From Streptomyces sp. GQFP (GTDB lineage Bacteria; Actinomycetota; Actinomycetes; Streptomycetales; Streptomycetaceae): a stretch of DNA of 64,000 nt. Position numbers and translations under genes: made by a program. Positions 8,695 through 17,128 of this stretch are shown piece by piece. Each line of letters starts with the position of its first letter. The stretch's first letter is position 1. The notes beneath the pieces are model-generated. The model worked only from the letters and a program-made list of their open reading frames with translations, searched no databases and was not told the DNA's origin. The DNA is taken from the NCBI RefSeq assembly GCF_021545335.1, contig NZ_CP089312.1:3968001-4032000 (forward strand), in the 5' to 3' direction.

Positions 8695-9996
8695 CTACGC
8701 CACCGTCCGCAGGCCCCCCACTCCCGCCCCCGCCGCCCCGGTCCCCCGTACCACCCGCCACGCACAGGCCGCCGTCAGCAGCTCGCCCAGCAGGTCCGGG
8801 TCGTCGATCTCCAGGCCGAGGAGGGACTCGATGCGTTCCAGGCGCTGGTAGAGGGACTGGCGTCCGATGTGCAACAACGACGCCGTGCGGGTCGGGGAGC
8901 AGCCGTTGCGGAGGTGGACCTCCAGGGTGCGGACCAGGTCGCTGGGGTGGGCCGCCTCCCAGGCCAGCAGGGGGCCCAGGGTGTGCTGGACCAGGCGGGT
9001 CAGGCGGTCGTGGTTGGCGTCGACTCCGCCTCGGGTCAGTTCCCGTTCGAGGGCCAGGGCGCGGGACGAGGTCACCAGGGGGTCCTGGGGTGCGTTCGGC
9101 TCCGGGGGCGGCACCGTCAGGGCCAGTTCCAGCGTCGTACGGGCCGCGCGCAGCGTCTCGCTCCAGCGCAGCCAGCCGCTGCCGGCGTCGACTGCGTGGC
9201 CCACGGCGACGGTGAGGCCAGGGGCGGCGGCCGACGTGCGGAAGGCGTCCTGCACCGCCCGTACGGGATCCCGTCCCGTCTTCGGTCCCGCCCCCGGCAG
9301 CACCGCCACCAGCGCCAGCACATCCCCCGGGAACGCCGCCCGCAGCGCCGCCCCGCCCAGGGTCCGCACCGCCCGGTCCACCGCCCCGACCTCCCGCGTC
9401 CCGTGCACGGAGACGCCGATCAGGCGGGCGCCGGGGCCGGGGTGGAACCCGGAGAGCGCTGCCCGCGCCTCGACCTCGGGCTGGTTCAGGGGCTGGGCGT
9501 CGGCCAGGTCGGCGAGCAGGGCGGCGGTGTGGTCGTCGCCCCAGGGGCGGACCACCGTACGGCCGGACAGTCCCCGGGCGACGATCGCGCGGTTGGCGGC
9601 CTCGGTGATGCGTACGAAGGGGACGACCCGGCGCAGGGCCAGCAGGGGCAGGCCCAGGCGGCGGGCCTCGTCCGTCACCTCGGGCGGCATCGCCGGGAGC
9701 GAGCGGCCGATCTCCACCGCGAGGCCCGCCGCACCCCGGGCGGTCAGCTCACGGACGTACCGGCGCCGTACCTCCTCGTCCGTGTCGGTGAGGCCGAAGC
9801 CGTTGGTCAGCAGCAGCTCGCCGCCGTCCAGGAAGTTCGCGCCCTCGTACACCTCACTGGAGTGGACCCAGCGCACCGGACGGTCCAGTGCCGACTGGCC
9901 GGTGAGCAGTTCGGGGTCGGCTGCGCGGACCGGGTCCAGGGTCAGGACTTCACGGAGGGTGAGTGCGGGCACGGGTGCCTCCAGGGGCGCTGACAC
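8695..9996 (-). CDS. PucR family transcriptional regulator
   Basis: 433 residues from the GTG at 9996 (AGGA four bases upstream); a longer frame reaches 10074 but would overlap the divergent deaminase gene. The N-terminal PucR domain starts TLREVLTLDPVRAADPELL and includes WVHSSEVYEGANFLDGGELLL. The C-terminal HTH_30 domain ends the protein (LVRTLEVHLRNGCSPTRTASLLH then QSLYQRLERIESLLGL). PucR proteins control purine and related nitrogen catabolism. The divergent position next to a base deaminase and an oxygenase makes those genes the likely targets. Confidence 0.88.
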   Translation of the reverse strand: MSAPLEAPVPALTLREVLTLDPVRAADPELLTGQSALDRPVRWVHSSEVYEGANFLDGGELLLTNGFGLTDTDEEVRRRYVRELTARGAAGLAVEIGRSLPAMPPEVTDEARRLGLPLLALRRVVPFVRITEAANRAIVARGLSGRTVVRPWGDDHTAALLADLADAQPLNQPEVEARAALSGFHPGPGARLIGVSVHGTREVGAVDRAVRTLGGAALRAAFPGDVLALVAVLPGAGPKTGRDPVRAVQDAFRTSAAAPGLTVAVGHAVDAGSGWLRWSETLRAARTTLELALTVPPPEPNAPQDPLVTSSRALALERELTRGGVDANHDRLTRLVQHTLGPLLAWEAAHPSDLVRTLEVHLRNGCSPTRTASLLHIGRQSLYQRLERIESLLGLEIDDPDLLGELLTAACAWRVVRGTGAAGAGVGGLRTVA

Positions 9997-10072
9997 TTCG
10001 TCCTGCTGCGGGATGTCCGGAGAGTACTTTCCGCACGTTGCCCCGGTGTTTCCGTCGAAGGAGAGTGGACCC

Positions 10073-10558
10073 ATGGATCAGGGAGAGCGGGGAGATCAGG
10101 TGGATCAGCTGGATCTTGCACAGGCCCGATCGTGGCTCGCCGTCGCCGTCTCCGAAGCCCGTGCCGGGCTCGCCGAGGGCGGTATCCCGATCGGTGCCGC
10201 GCTCTTCGGTGCCGACGGCACGCTCCTCGGGCGTGGGCACAACCGGCGCGTCCAGGACGGCGACCCCTCGACACACGGCGAGACGGCCGCGTTCCGGAAC
10301 GCGGGACGGCAGCGTTCGTACCGTGGGACGACCATGGTCACCACGCTCTCGCCCTGCTGGTACTGCTCGGGTCTGGTCCGGCAGTTCGGCATCTCCCGGG
10401 TGGTCGTGGGCGAGGCCGTCACCTTTCACGGCGGCCACGACTGGCTCGCCGAGCACGGCGTCGAGATCGTGCTGCTCGACGATCCCGAGTGCACTGCCCT
10501 GATGCGCGACTTCATCAACAACAACCCCGCACTGTGGAACGAGGACATCGGTGAGTGA
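10073..10558 (+). CDS. Cytosine deaminase-like nucleoside/base deaminase (yeast FCY1 type)
   Basis: 161 residues from the ATG at 10073, preceded by AAGGAGAG. The zinc and proton-shuttle motif is THGETAA (HGE rather than HAE) and the second zinc motif is SPCWYC. The C-terminal end, ALMRDFINNNPALWNEDIGE, closely resembles that of yeast cytosine deaminase, which also uses HGE. It should hydrolyse cytosine, or a related base, to uracil and ammonia in the cytoplasm. The stop overlaps the start of the oxygenase gene by 8 bases, so the two are co-translated. PucR is divergent. Confidence 0.85.
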   Translation: MDQGERGDQVDQLDLAQARSWLAVAVSEARAGLAEGGIPIGAALFGADGTLLGRGHNRRVQDGDPSTHGETAAFRNAGRQRSYRGTTMVTTLSPCWYCSGLVRQFGISRVVVGEAVTFHGGHDWLAEHGVEIVLLDDPECTALMRDFINNNPALWNEDIGE

Positions 10559-11543
10559 CCCCACGTCGGCAGCAGCCCCCGCCGGCCCCCGCATTCCGAC
10601 CGTCGACCTGCGCCCCTGGCTCTCCGGGGACCCCGAAACCCGCGCCGCCATCGCCCGTACCGTCGACGAGGCCCTCCAGACCGCCGGTTTCCTGCTGGTC
10701 ACCGGGCACGGCGTCGATCCCGCCCTGCGGGCCGGGGTCCGGGAGGCGGCCCGGGCCTTCTTCGCGCTGCCCGCCGACGTGAAGGAGCGGTACGCCGCCA
10801 AAGTCGGGGGGAGGGGGTGGCTGGGGCCCGGGGCCGAGGCCAACGGGTATTCGGAAGGGACCGAGACTCCGCCCGATCTGAAAGAGTCGCTGTCCTTCGC
10901 CACCCACGAGCCCTTCGACGACCCGGTCGTCAACGCCGAGTGGTACGCGCCCAACGTGTGGCCCGCCGAGGCGCCCGAGCTGCGGGCGCTGTGCGAGGAG
11001 TATCTCGACCGGATGGGCGAGCTGGAGAAGGAGCTGCTCACCCTGCTCGGTGACGCGCTCGGGCTCGAATCCGACTTCTTCTCCCGGCACATGGACCATC
11101 CGACGTACGGCTTCAACATCAACTGGTATCCGGGGATCGAGGTCGTCGGCGAGCCGGAGCCGGGGCAGTTCCGGATCGGGCCGCACACCGACTTCGGGAC
11201 GGTCACCATCCTCGACCGGCAGGCCGGGAAGGGCGGGTTGCAGGTCTACACGGACGAGGGCGGCTGGGAGGACGCGCCCTTCGATCCGGCGGCGTTCACC
11301 ATCAACATCGGTGATCTGATGGCCCGTTGGACCGGGGACCGGTGGAGGTCGGGGCGGCACCGGGTGCTGCCGCCGCCCGCCGACGCGCCCGCCGAGGAGC
11401 TGATGTCCCTCGTGTACTTCGGTGAGTGCACCCCGGGGACGATCGTGGAGTCGGTGCCCGCGCCGGTGGGCCGGGTCGCGTACGAGCCCTTCGACTCGCA
11501 CGTCTATCTGCGGGGTCAGCTGGACTCGATCACCGTCGACTGA
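10551..11543 (+). CDS. Isopenicillin N synthase-family 2-oxoglutarate/Fe(II) oxygenase
   Basis: 330 residues from a GTG. The N-terminal DIOX_N domain is IPTVDLRPWLSG with AGFLLVTGHGV. The catalytic domain contains the iron-binding H-x-D in GPHTDFGTVTIL and the distal His in SGRHRVLPP, with FTINIGDLMARWT between them. Relatives include plant-type and fungal dioxygenases acting on small molecules, among them thymine-7-hydroxylase-like enzymes. Coupling to a cytosine deaminase and PucR suggests a pyrimidine or purine substrate, but this is inferred from context only. Confidence 0.82.
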   Translation: MSDPTSAAAPAGPRIPTVDLRPWLSGDPETRAAIARTVDEALQTAGFLLVTGHGVDPALRAGVREAARAFFALPADVKERYAAKVGGRGWLGPGAEANGYSEGTETPPDLKESLSFATHEPFDDPVVNAEWYAPNVWPAEAPELRALCEEYLDRMGELEKELLTLLGDALGLESDFFSRHMDHPTYGFNINWYPGIEVVGEPEPGQFRIGPHTDFGTVTILDRQAGKGGLQVYTDEGGWEDAPFDPAAFTINIGDLMARWTGDRWRSGRHRVLPPPADAPAEELMSLVYFGECTPGTIVESVPAPVGRVAYEPFDSHVYLRGQLDSITVD

Positions 11544-11724
11544 CCGCTGTCGATTGAGGGCCGTACAAAGCTGAGCATCGGGCCAACAATTTCGTAACTC
11601 AACGGACATCTCACTATCTGGTCCGATGCAACTCCCTCTTCTTACACTGGTGTTGCTGCGACACACAGCAGACTGAACAGCGCTGCTGCACAGCACTTCG
11701 AACCGCGCCAGGGGGAGGGATGCG

Positions 11725-13848
11725 GTGCTCAGACGGCTGCACGGACGCGGGGCGCTCTTCGACACCGAGCCGCCGGGGCTCGCGCCCCGGCTCATCGGTC
11801 TGCGGCCCCACCACCACATCGCCGCTCCCCTCGAACACCCCCGCGAGCTGCCGTTCGTCGTGCTCACCGCCGGGCGCGGGCTCGGCAAGAGCGCCGTCCT
11901 ACGTGAACTGCGCGCCGCCTACCAGGGGCACACCCCGATCGCGCTGATCGACTGCGAGGACCCGCAGTTCACCGGGTCGTTCGAGTCGCGCCCGGCGCAG
12001 GCCTGGTCGCCGCTCGCGCAGGCGCTGCTCGTGATCGCCGAGCAGCTCGCCGAACCCGTCACCGGCGCCCGGCGGATCGCCTTCCCCCGGCTGATGTCGG
12101 GGCTGATCGCGGTGGCCGCAGGCGGCTGGGGCAACGCCGACACCGAGCGCATCCGGTGGGAGGTCCAGCGGATGCTGCTGCTCAACGAGAGCGGCTCGTG
12201 GTTCAGCGGGTTCGCCGCGCGCTGGGCGGGCCGGGTGGCCGCGAAGGCGGTCGCGGCGGCGATCAGCGACGACCCGCTGGTGTCGGCGGTCATCGAGGCG
12301 ACGCTGGAGGCCATGACGGAACGCTCCTCGGGGGCGCGGCAGCGCCGGGCGTCCACCTGGTACCGGACCTACCCCAACGCCGGTGACCGGGCCGAACTCG
12401 GACTCCGGCTGCTCTCCGACCACTTCAGGGCCGGCGGCACCTCCCGCGAGCACGCCGAGCGCTATCTCGTCCGCGCCCTGCGCGCCGACCTCACCGACGC
12501 CTACAGCGGGATGCGGGCGCATCTGCAGCGGCTCGGCCGTCCGCTCGTCCTCGTCGACAACGCGCAGGGGGCGCCGGGGCGCGAACTGATCGAGCAGGTG
12601 CTGCGCGACCGGTCCGAGGGGATCGCCGACCAGGTCGCCTTCATCGCCGCCGTGCGCGGCAGCGGCGGTCAGTCCTCGCTGCGCAACGCCGTACGCCGGG
12701 ACCTGCGCGAGACCGCCCAGCGCACCCGCTGGACCCCGGCCGACACGGTCGCCTCCCGGGCGCTGCTGGTGTCGCTGCCGCCGCTCTCCTCCGACGACAC
12801 GCTGCACATCGTCGACGCGGTCTGCACGGGTACGGCGGTGCCCGTACCGGCCGAACTCCCGCCCGCCACCCACCGGTTGACGTGCGGAAACCCGCTGGGC
12901 ATCGCCCTGCTCGCCGAGTCGGCCCGGCAGAACCTCCCCCAACTGCCGCCCACCGCGCCCTTCGGCGCCCTGCTCACCGCCGACCTCGTCCTGTCCGAGG
13001 ACCGCGACGGCCGTCCCGCCTACCGCGAACTCCTCGACCGGCTCGTCCCCGCCGACCGGCTCGACGAACTCACCGTGCTGGCCGCCGCCCACGACCACGA
13101 CTCGGCCTGTCTGCTCGCCGCCGCCGGGCTCCCGGACGACTTCGGCCCGTCGAGCGTCCGCGCCCTGGAGACCCGGCTCACGGCGGAGGGACTGCCCGCC
13201 GTACCGGGGCAGTTCGTCGGGGACGCCTTCGTCCGCACCCTGCTCCTGCTGCGCCTGCACCACCGGCACGCCGACCACGGCAAGTGGCGCGACGTCCACG
13301 AGACCCTCATCCAGCACTACGAGGGACCCGAGCCGTCTGCGGCCCGCTACCGCCTCCACCACGAACTCGCCCTCGGCGACACCGGACCGGCGGTCGCGTA
13401 CCTCCGCGACACCTTCCACACCCTCGACACCCGCACCTGGCTCGACACCCTCCTGTTCGTCGCGTCCGCGCCCTACTTCCACGCCCACGACACCGAGGGC
13501 CACGACTTCGCGGGCGGCGACCACCTCCGCGCCCGGATCGCCCTCGGCCACACCGACGCCGAGCAGCTGCCGCCGGACGACGTGGACGCCGTACTGCATC
13601 TGCGGGTACGCCGACTCCTGCACGCCGTCTGGCAGTTGACCGATCCGCTGGTGCTGCCCGACCGGAAACTGTGCGACCGGCTGCGCTACGAGCTGGAGCA
13701 GCTGTCCAACGACCCGCTGGCCAGCAACGCGCTGCTGTGGCAGGCCTCGCAGGAGTGGCCGGAGGACGCGCTGGCCGGGCGCCCGCTGCGCGTCCCGGGC
13801 GATGAGGACTCCGCCGACGACGACAACCGGACCGACGGAGGCGCGTGA
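11725..13848 (+). CDS. P-loop ATPase-like protein, large, unknown role
   Basis: 707 residues from a GTG with GGGAGG upstream. The Walker A motif is AGRGLGKSAVLRE near residue 55; ALIDCEDPQF and RPLVLVDNAQ are candidates for the strand after the P-loop and for Walker B. The rest is mostly helical and alanine/leucine-rich, as in STAND-like signalling NTPases. The stop overlaps the ATG of the following anchored binding protein by one base (TGATG), so the products are probably partners, a cytoplasmic ATPase with an extracytoplasmic sensor. The 181-base gap upstream carries the short dyad TGCTG-7-CAGCA near 11655. Confidence 0.65.
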   Translation: MLRRLHGRGALFDTEPPGLAPRLIGLRPHHHIAAPLEHPRELPFVVLTAGRGLGKSAVLRELRAAYQGHTPIALIDCEDPQFTGSFESRPAQAWSPLAQALLVIAEQLAEPVTGARRIAFPRLMSGLIAVAAGGWGNADTERIRWEVQRMLLLNESGSWFSGFAARWAGRVAAKAVAAAISDDPLVSAVIEATLEAMTERSSGARQRRASTWYRTYPNAGDRAELGLRLLSDHFRAGGTSREHAERYLVRALRADLTDAYSGMRAHLQRLGRPLVLVDNAQGAPGRELIEQVLRDRSEGIADQVAFIAAVRGSGGQSSLRNAVRRDLRETAQRTRWTPADTVASRALLVSLPPLSSDDTLHIVDAVCTGTAVPVPAELPPATHRLTCGNPLGIALLAESARQNLPQLPPTAPFGALLTADLVLSEDRDGRPAYRELLDRLVPADRLDELTVLAAAHDHDSACLLAAAGLPDDFGPSSVRALETRLTAEGLPAVPGQFVGDAFVRTLLLLRLHHRHADHGKWRDVHETLIQHYEGPEPSAARYRLHHELALGDTGPAVAYLRDTFHTLDTRTWLDTLLFVASAPYFHAHDTEGHDFAGGDHLRARIALGHTDAEQLPPDDVDAVLHLRVRRLLHAVWQLTDPLVLPDRKLCDRLRYELEQLSNDPLASNALLWQASQEWPEDALAGRPLRVPGDEDSADDDNRTDGGA

Positions 13849-15464
13849 TGACCCGCACGAGTTCCAGAGGTACGGGGTCCAGGGGTGTCGGCCGGTGGCT
13901 GCGCGAGGGGGTCTGGGCGATCCCGCTGCGCCGCTATCTGGCCCTGCTGGTCACGGCGGCGCTGGTGACCGGGCTCGGCTTCACCGTGCGGAAGCTCACC
14001 GAGGACGACCGTTCCTGCGCGCCCGGAGTGGTCAGGCCGGCGGGCAGCGACGAGTGCGTGGGCGTCTCGACGACCGGCTACTCCTTCGGGCGGAAGCAGC
14101 TCGCCGACACGATCACGGCGATCGACCGCGAGAACGACTCCCTCACCGACGGCAAGGACGACAAGGGCTATGTCACCGTCGCCCTGTTCGAGCCGTTCAC
14201 CGCGACCGACGCGGACAACATCGGGGATGTGTTGCACGAACTGCAGGGCGCGTATCTCGCCCAGTGGAAGGTGAACCACGACGCGAACGGCGAGGGCCCG
14301 CCGATCCGGCTGGTGCTCGCCAACCCGGGCCACGCCGGCGCCCATTGGGAGCACACGGTCGACCAGCTGGAGAAGATGACGACCACCTCGGACCGGCTGC
14401 GCGCGGTCACCGGGATAGGGCTCAGCACCGAGGAGAACGCCCGGGCCGTCAAGGAGCTGACGAGCCGTGGCATCCCCGTCATCGGCACCTCCATCACGGC
14501 CGACAGCCTCGCCAACGGCCAGCAGGGCAACCCCCAGGGCATGATGCCCTTCCCGGGGCTGGCCCGCGTCGCGCCGACCAACACCGACGAGGCCCTCGCC
14601 CTGCGCTCCTTCGCCAAGGTGGCGGCCGACAAGGCGGTGCTGGTGTACGACGATCCGGGCGACCCGTACACGCTCACCCTGCAAGCCTCGTTCGAGAAGC
14701 TGCTGAAGGGCTCGCGCTACCAGCCGTGGCCGTTCACCCCGCTCGCCGACCGCAGCAAGGAAGGCACCACCGCCAACGACTTCCGGCAGATCAGGGAGCT
14801 GGTGTGCGACACCGCGTCCGCCGTGGACACCATCCTGTTCGCCGGCCGCCACACCCAACTGCGCCAGTTCATCAACGCACTTGGCGAACGAGGCTGCCAG
14901 CAACGCGAGTTCACCATCCTCACCGGTGACGACGCCTCCTACCTCACCGGCGACGCGAAGCTCGACCCCGAGGCACTCAAGCACGGCATCTCGGTCCGCT
15001 ACAGCGCCCTCGCCCACCCGGACGCCTGGATCAAGAACCCCCCGAAGACCGGGGGTTCGGCAGCCGACGCCCAGGACCTGGCCGACCTGCTGACCGCCGC
15101 CCAGGCCAACAGGACCGCCAAGACCGACAGTCCCCTGCCGATCGGCGAAGTCGACCTGGAGGACGGCCAGTTGATCGTGGCGTACGACGCGATGCGGCTC
15201 ACCGTCGAGGGCATCCGCGAGGCCACGCCCCGTGGCCGGTCCGCGCCGACACTCGCCGACGTGGGCGACGAGTGGACCCTCATCAAGGGCTCCTCGGGGC
15301 GGGTGAACGGCGCGAGCGGCTGGATCTGCCTCGACAACTACGGCAACCCGTACGACAAGGCCGTACCGATCGTGGAACTGACCCCCGACCGGCACGCCCG
15401 CTTCGTCGAGATCGCCTGGCCTACCGGGAAGCCCCCGGAGAAGGACTGCCTGCCGCCGTCGTGA
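13848..15464 (+). CDS. Membrane-anchored type 1 periplasmic-binding-like protein
   Basis: 538 residues from the ATG at 13848. After an arginine-rich N terminus comes one membrane segment (YLALLVTAALVTGLGFTV, about residues 27-45), then an extracytoplasmic region resembling branched-chain amino acid or receptor-type ligand-binding proteins. Features of that fold include IRLVLANPGHAG, RAVTGIGLSTEENARAV, GIPVIGTSITADS and KAVLVYDDPGDPYT. No permease or ABC subunit lies nearby, so a sensing role with the coupled ATPase is more likely than transport. Paired cysteines near the start and end may form disulfides. Confidence 0.7.
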   Translation: MTRTSSRGTGSRGVGRWLREGVWAIPLRRYLALLVTAALVTGLGFTVRKLTEDDRSCAPGVVRPAGSDECVGVSTTGYSFGRKQLADTITAIDRENDSLTDGKDDKGYVTVALFEPFTATDADNIGDVLHELQGAYLAQWKVNHDANGEGPPIRLVLANPGHAGAHWEHTVDQLEKMTTTSDRLRAVTGIGLSTEENARAVKELTSRGIPVIGTSITADSLANGQQGNPQGMMPFPGLARVAPTNTDEALALRSFAKVAADKAVLVYDDPGDPYTLTLQASFEKLLKGSRYQPWPFTPLADRSKEGTTANDFRQIRELVCDTASAVDTILFAGRHTQLRQFINALGERGCQQREFTILTGDDASYLTGDAKLDPEALKHGISVRYSALAHPDAWIKNPPKTGGSAADAQDLADLLTAAQANRTAKTDSPLPIGEVDLEDGQLIVAYDAMRLTVEGIREATPRGRSAPTLADVGDEWTLIKGSSGRVNGASGWICLDNYGNPYDKAVPIVELTPDRHARFVEIAWPTGKPPEKDCLPPS

Positions 15465-15467
15465 CCG

Positions 15468-16433
15468 TTACGGGCGTTGGCCCGCCCGGTCGACCACCGC
15501 CCGCTCCAGGACCGAACTGCTGCCGACCAGTTTGCCGTCGTCGAGCACCCGCTCGCCGAGGAAGGTGTACGTCTTCTTGTCGAAGATCAGCTGCTCCTCC
15601 TCACCGTCGGCGCCGGTCCTGGTGACCGCGATCCCCGTCCTGCCCGTCGTGTCCCGCACGTCCGGGACCACCTCGACGCCCGGGATCTTCGCGGCAGCCC
15701 GGTAGAGCGCGGCGCCCACCTTCGGCGGCATCAGGGTCTCCCGGATCAGGTCGCCGAAGAGGACGAAGGCCCGGTAGTCCTGGTCGGGCTGCTCGTCGTC
15801 GACCTCCTTGGCGACGGTCTCGTACAGCCAGTCGAGCATCTTGTCCGGGTCGGTCGGCAGCTTGGACAGGGAACGGTAGCTGGTGGCCAACGGGGTCTTG
15901 GGCTTTCCCAGAGGGCCCTCCTCGAGACTCAGCACCTGGTGCCGGAGTCCCTGCTTGTCCTCCTCCAGAAGTCCGTTCCGGACGCCGTCCACCGACAGCC
16001 AGATCTCCCGGTCGTGGACCGGGTCCAGCTTCCCGGGCCCGCCGTTGGTGTAGGTCATGTAGGCGATGCGGCTCTTGACGTAGACGAACTGGTCGTCGCG
16101 GATACCGCTGGGCACTTCGGTGCCCTCGGCGGCGAGCGCGATGTTCTCCAGCAGGGTCACGGCGGACCGGCCGTTCGTCGCACTCGTACCGTCCGCGCCG
16201 CCGCCCGGAAGGACGACGAATGTGAGCGCGGCGACGGTGGCGACGGCCCCGGCGGTGAGCGCGGGCCGCAGCCACGGATTGCGCCGCGGAGCGCGCTTCT
16301 TCTCGTCCTCGTGCTGGCTTTCGTGCCGGATCTCGGTCATCAGATGCTCCTTGAGGAGTCGGTGACGGCCCGGCGGAAGGTCTCGCTCGGAAAATCCGGA
16401 AAGTCCGGGGGGTGTGCTCATCGGCTTGCTCAT
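15468..16433 (-). CDS. CU044_5270 family protein, likely membrane-bound partner of the ECF sigma factor
   Basis: 321 residues if the ATG at 16433 is used (a second ATG lies at 16421). A charged cytoplasmic N terminus of about 50 residues is followed by one membrane helix (LRPALTAGAVATVAALTFVVL), then an extracytoplasmic domain of the CU044_5270 type with RDDQFVYVKSR, DREIWLSVDG and PGVEVVPDV segments. The start overlaps the ECF sigma stop by four bases (ATGA). This gene order is the standard pairing in Streptomyces, where the product is thought to act as anti-sigma or sensor. It converges on the previous gene. Confidence 0.82.
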   Translation of the reverse strand: MSKPMSTPPGLSGFSERDLPPGRHRLLKEHLMTEIRHESQHEDEKKRAPRRNPWLRPALTAGAVATVAALTFVVLPGGGADGTSATNGRSAVTLLENIALAAEGTEVPSGIRDDQFVYVKSRIAYMTYTNGGPGKLDPVHDREIWLSVDGVRNGLLEEDKQGLRHQVLSLEEGPLGKPKTPLATSYRSLSKLPTDPDKMLDWLYETVAKEVDDEQPDQDYRAFVLFGDLIRETLMPPKVGAALYRAAAKIPGVEVVPDVRDTTGRTGIAVTRTGADGEEEQLIFDKKTYTFLGERVLDDGKLVGSSSVLERAVVDRAGQRP

Positions 16434-17050
16434 CGGCTTCCCTCCCTCATGGGCCCGACCGCGGTGATGCGGTCACCTCTCATCTGTCCGCGCCCGGTCG
16501 GCGGTTCCAGGTTTTTGACATGTTTCGCGAGCTTTGTACGGGCCCTCGACAGCCGCGACCGTACGGTCCCCACCGGCACCCCCAGCGCCTCGGCCGCCGC
16601 CGGATAGTCGAGCCCCGACCACACGCACAGCGCCAGCACCTCCCGCTCGGGCCGCCGCAGCAGCGCCAACGCGGTCTGTACGAGGGCGAGTTGGTCGATG
16701 TCGTCCAGGCGACCCGCGACCTCGTCGGCGAAGTCCCGCTCGACCTCGTCCCGGGGCAGCCGGGCGACGGCGGCGGCGTGTCTTCGGGCGGCGCGGCGGG
16801 TGTTGCGCGTGACGTTGGTGGCGACGCCGAGCAGCCAGGGCCGCAGCGAGCCGCCCTCCTCGTCGACCTTGGCGCGCAGCCGCCAGGCGTCGAGAAAGGT
16901 CAGCGAGACCACGTCCTCGGCCGCCGACCAGTCCCCCGTCAGCCGGAAGGCGTGGTTGTAGACGGAGCGCGCGTACGCGTCGAAGAGCTCGCCGAAGGCG
17001 TCGTGGTCCCCCGCGCGGATCCGTTTCCGCAGATTCGTGTCCACGCCCAC
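16430..17050 (-). CDS. ECF RNA polymerase sigma factor (sigma-70 family)
   Basis: 206 residues from a GTG at 17050 (a second GTG is two codons in). Sigma-2 is visible as FGELFDAYARSVYNHAFRLTG with DVVSLTFLDAW, and sigma-4 as LLRRPEREVLALCVWSGLDY with AAEALGVPVGTVRSRLSRAR. The downstream CU044_5270 gene overlaps by four bases. A strong hairpin separates it from the upstream ccsB operon, so it needs its own promoter within the short gap. Autoregulation is usual for the family but no promoter was identified. Confidence 0.9.
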   Translation of the reverse strand: MGVDTNLRKRIRAGDHDAFGELFDAYARSVYNHAFRLTGDWSAAEDVVSLTFLDAWRLRAKVDEEGGSLRPWLLGVATNVTRNTRRAARRHAAAVARLPRDEVERDFADEVAGRLDDIDQLALVQTALALLRRPEREVLALCVWSGLDYPAAAEALGVPVGTVRSRLSRARTKLAKHVKNLEPPTGRGQMRGDRITAVGPMREGSR

Positions 17051-17065
17051 TTACCTGTCCGTACG

Positions 17066-17111
17066 CCGAAGGCCGGTTCCCGTGACCTGAGTCACAGCAA
17101 CCGGCCTTCGG
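17066..17111. terminator. Strong hairpin between ccsB and the ECF sigma gene
   Basis: A perfect 13-bp stem, CCGAAGGCCGGTT (17066-17078) with AACCGGCCTTCGG (17099-17111), encloses a second dyad, GTGAC-CTGA-GTCAC. It lies 18 bases past the ccsB stop and 16 bases before the sigma factor start. It is the probable terminator of the cytochrome biogenesis operon. Confidence 0.7.
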
Positions 17112-17128
17112 TGCAATCGAGTTACGCC

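Noticed and set aside
13020..13848. Arg/Pro-rich opposite frames inside the 707-aa ATPase gene
   Set aside because: No start signals or recognisable domains; codon bias fits only the forward gene.
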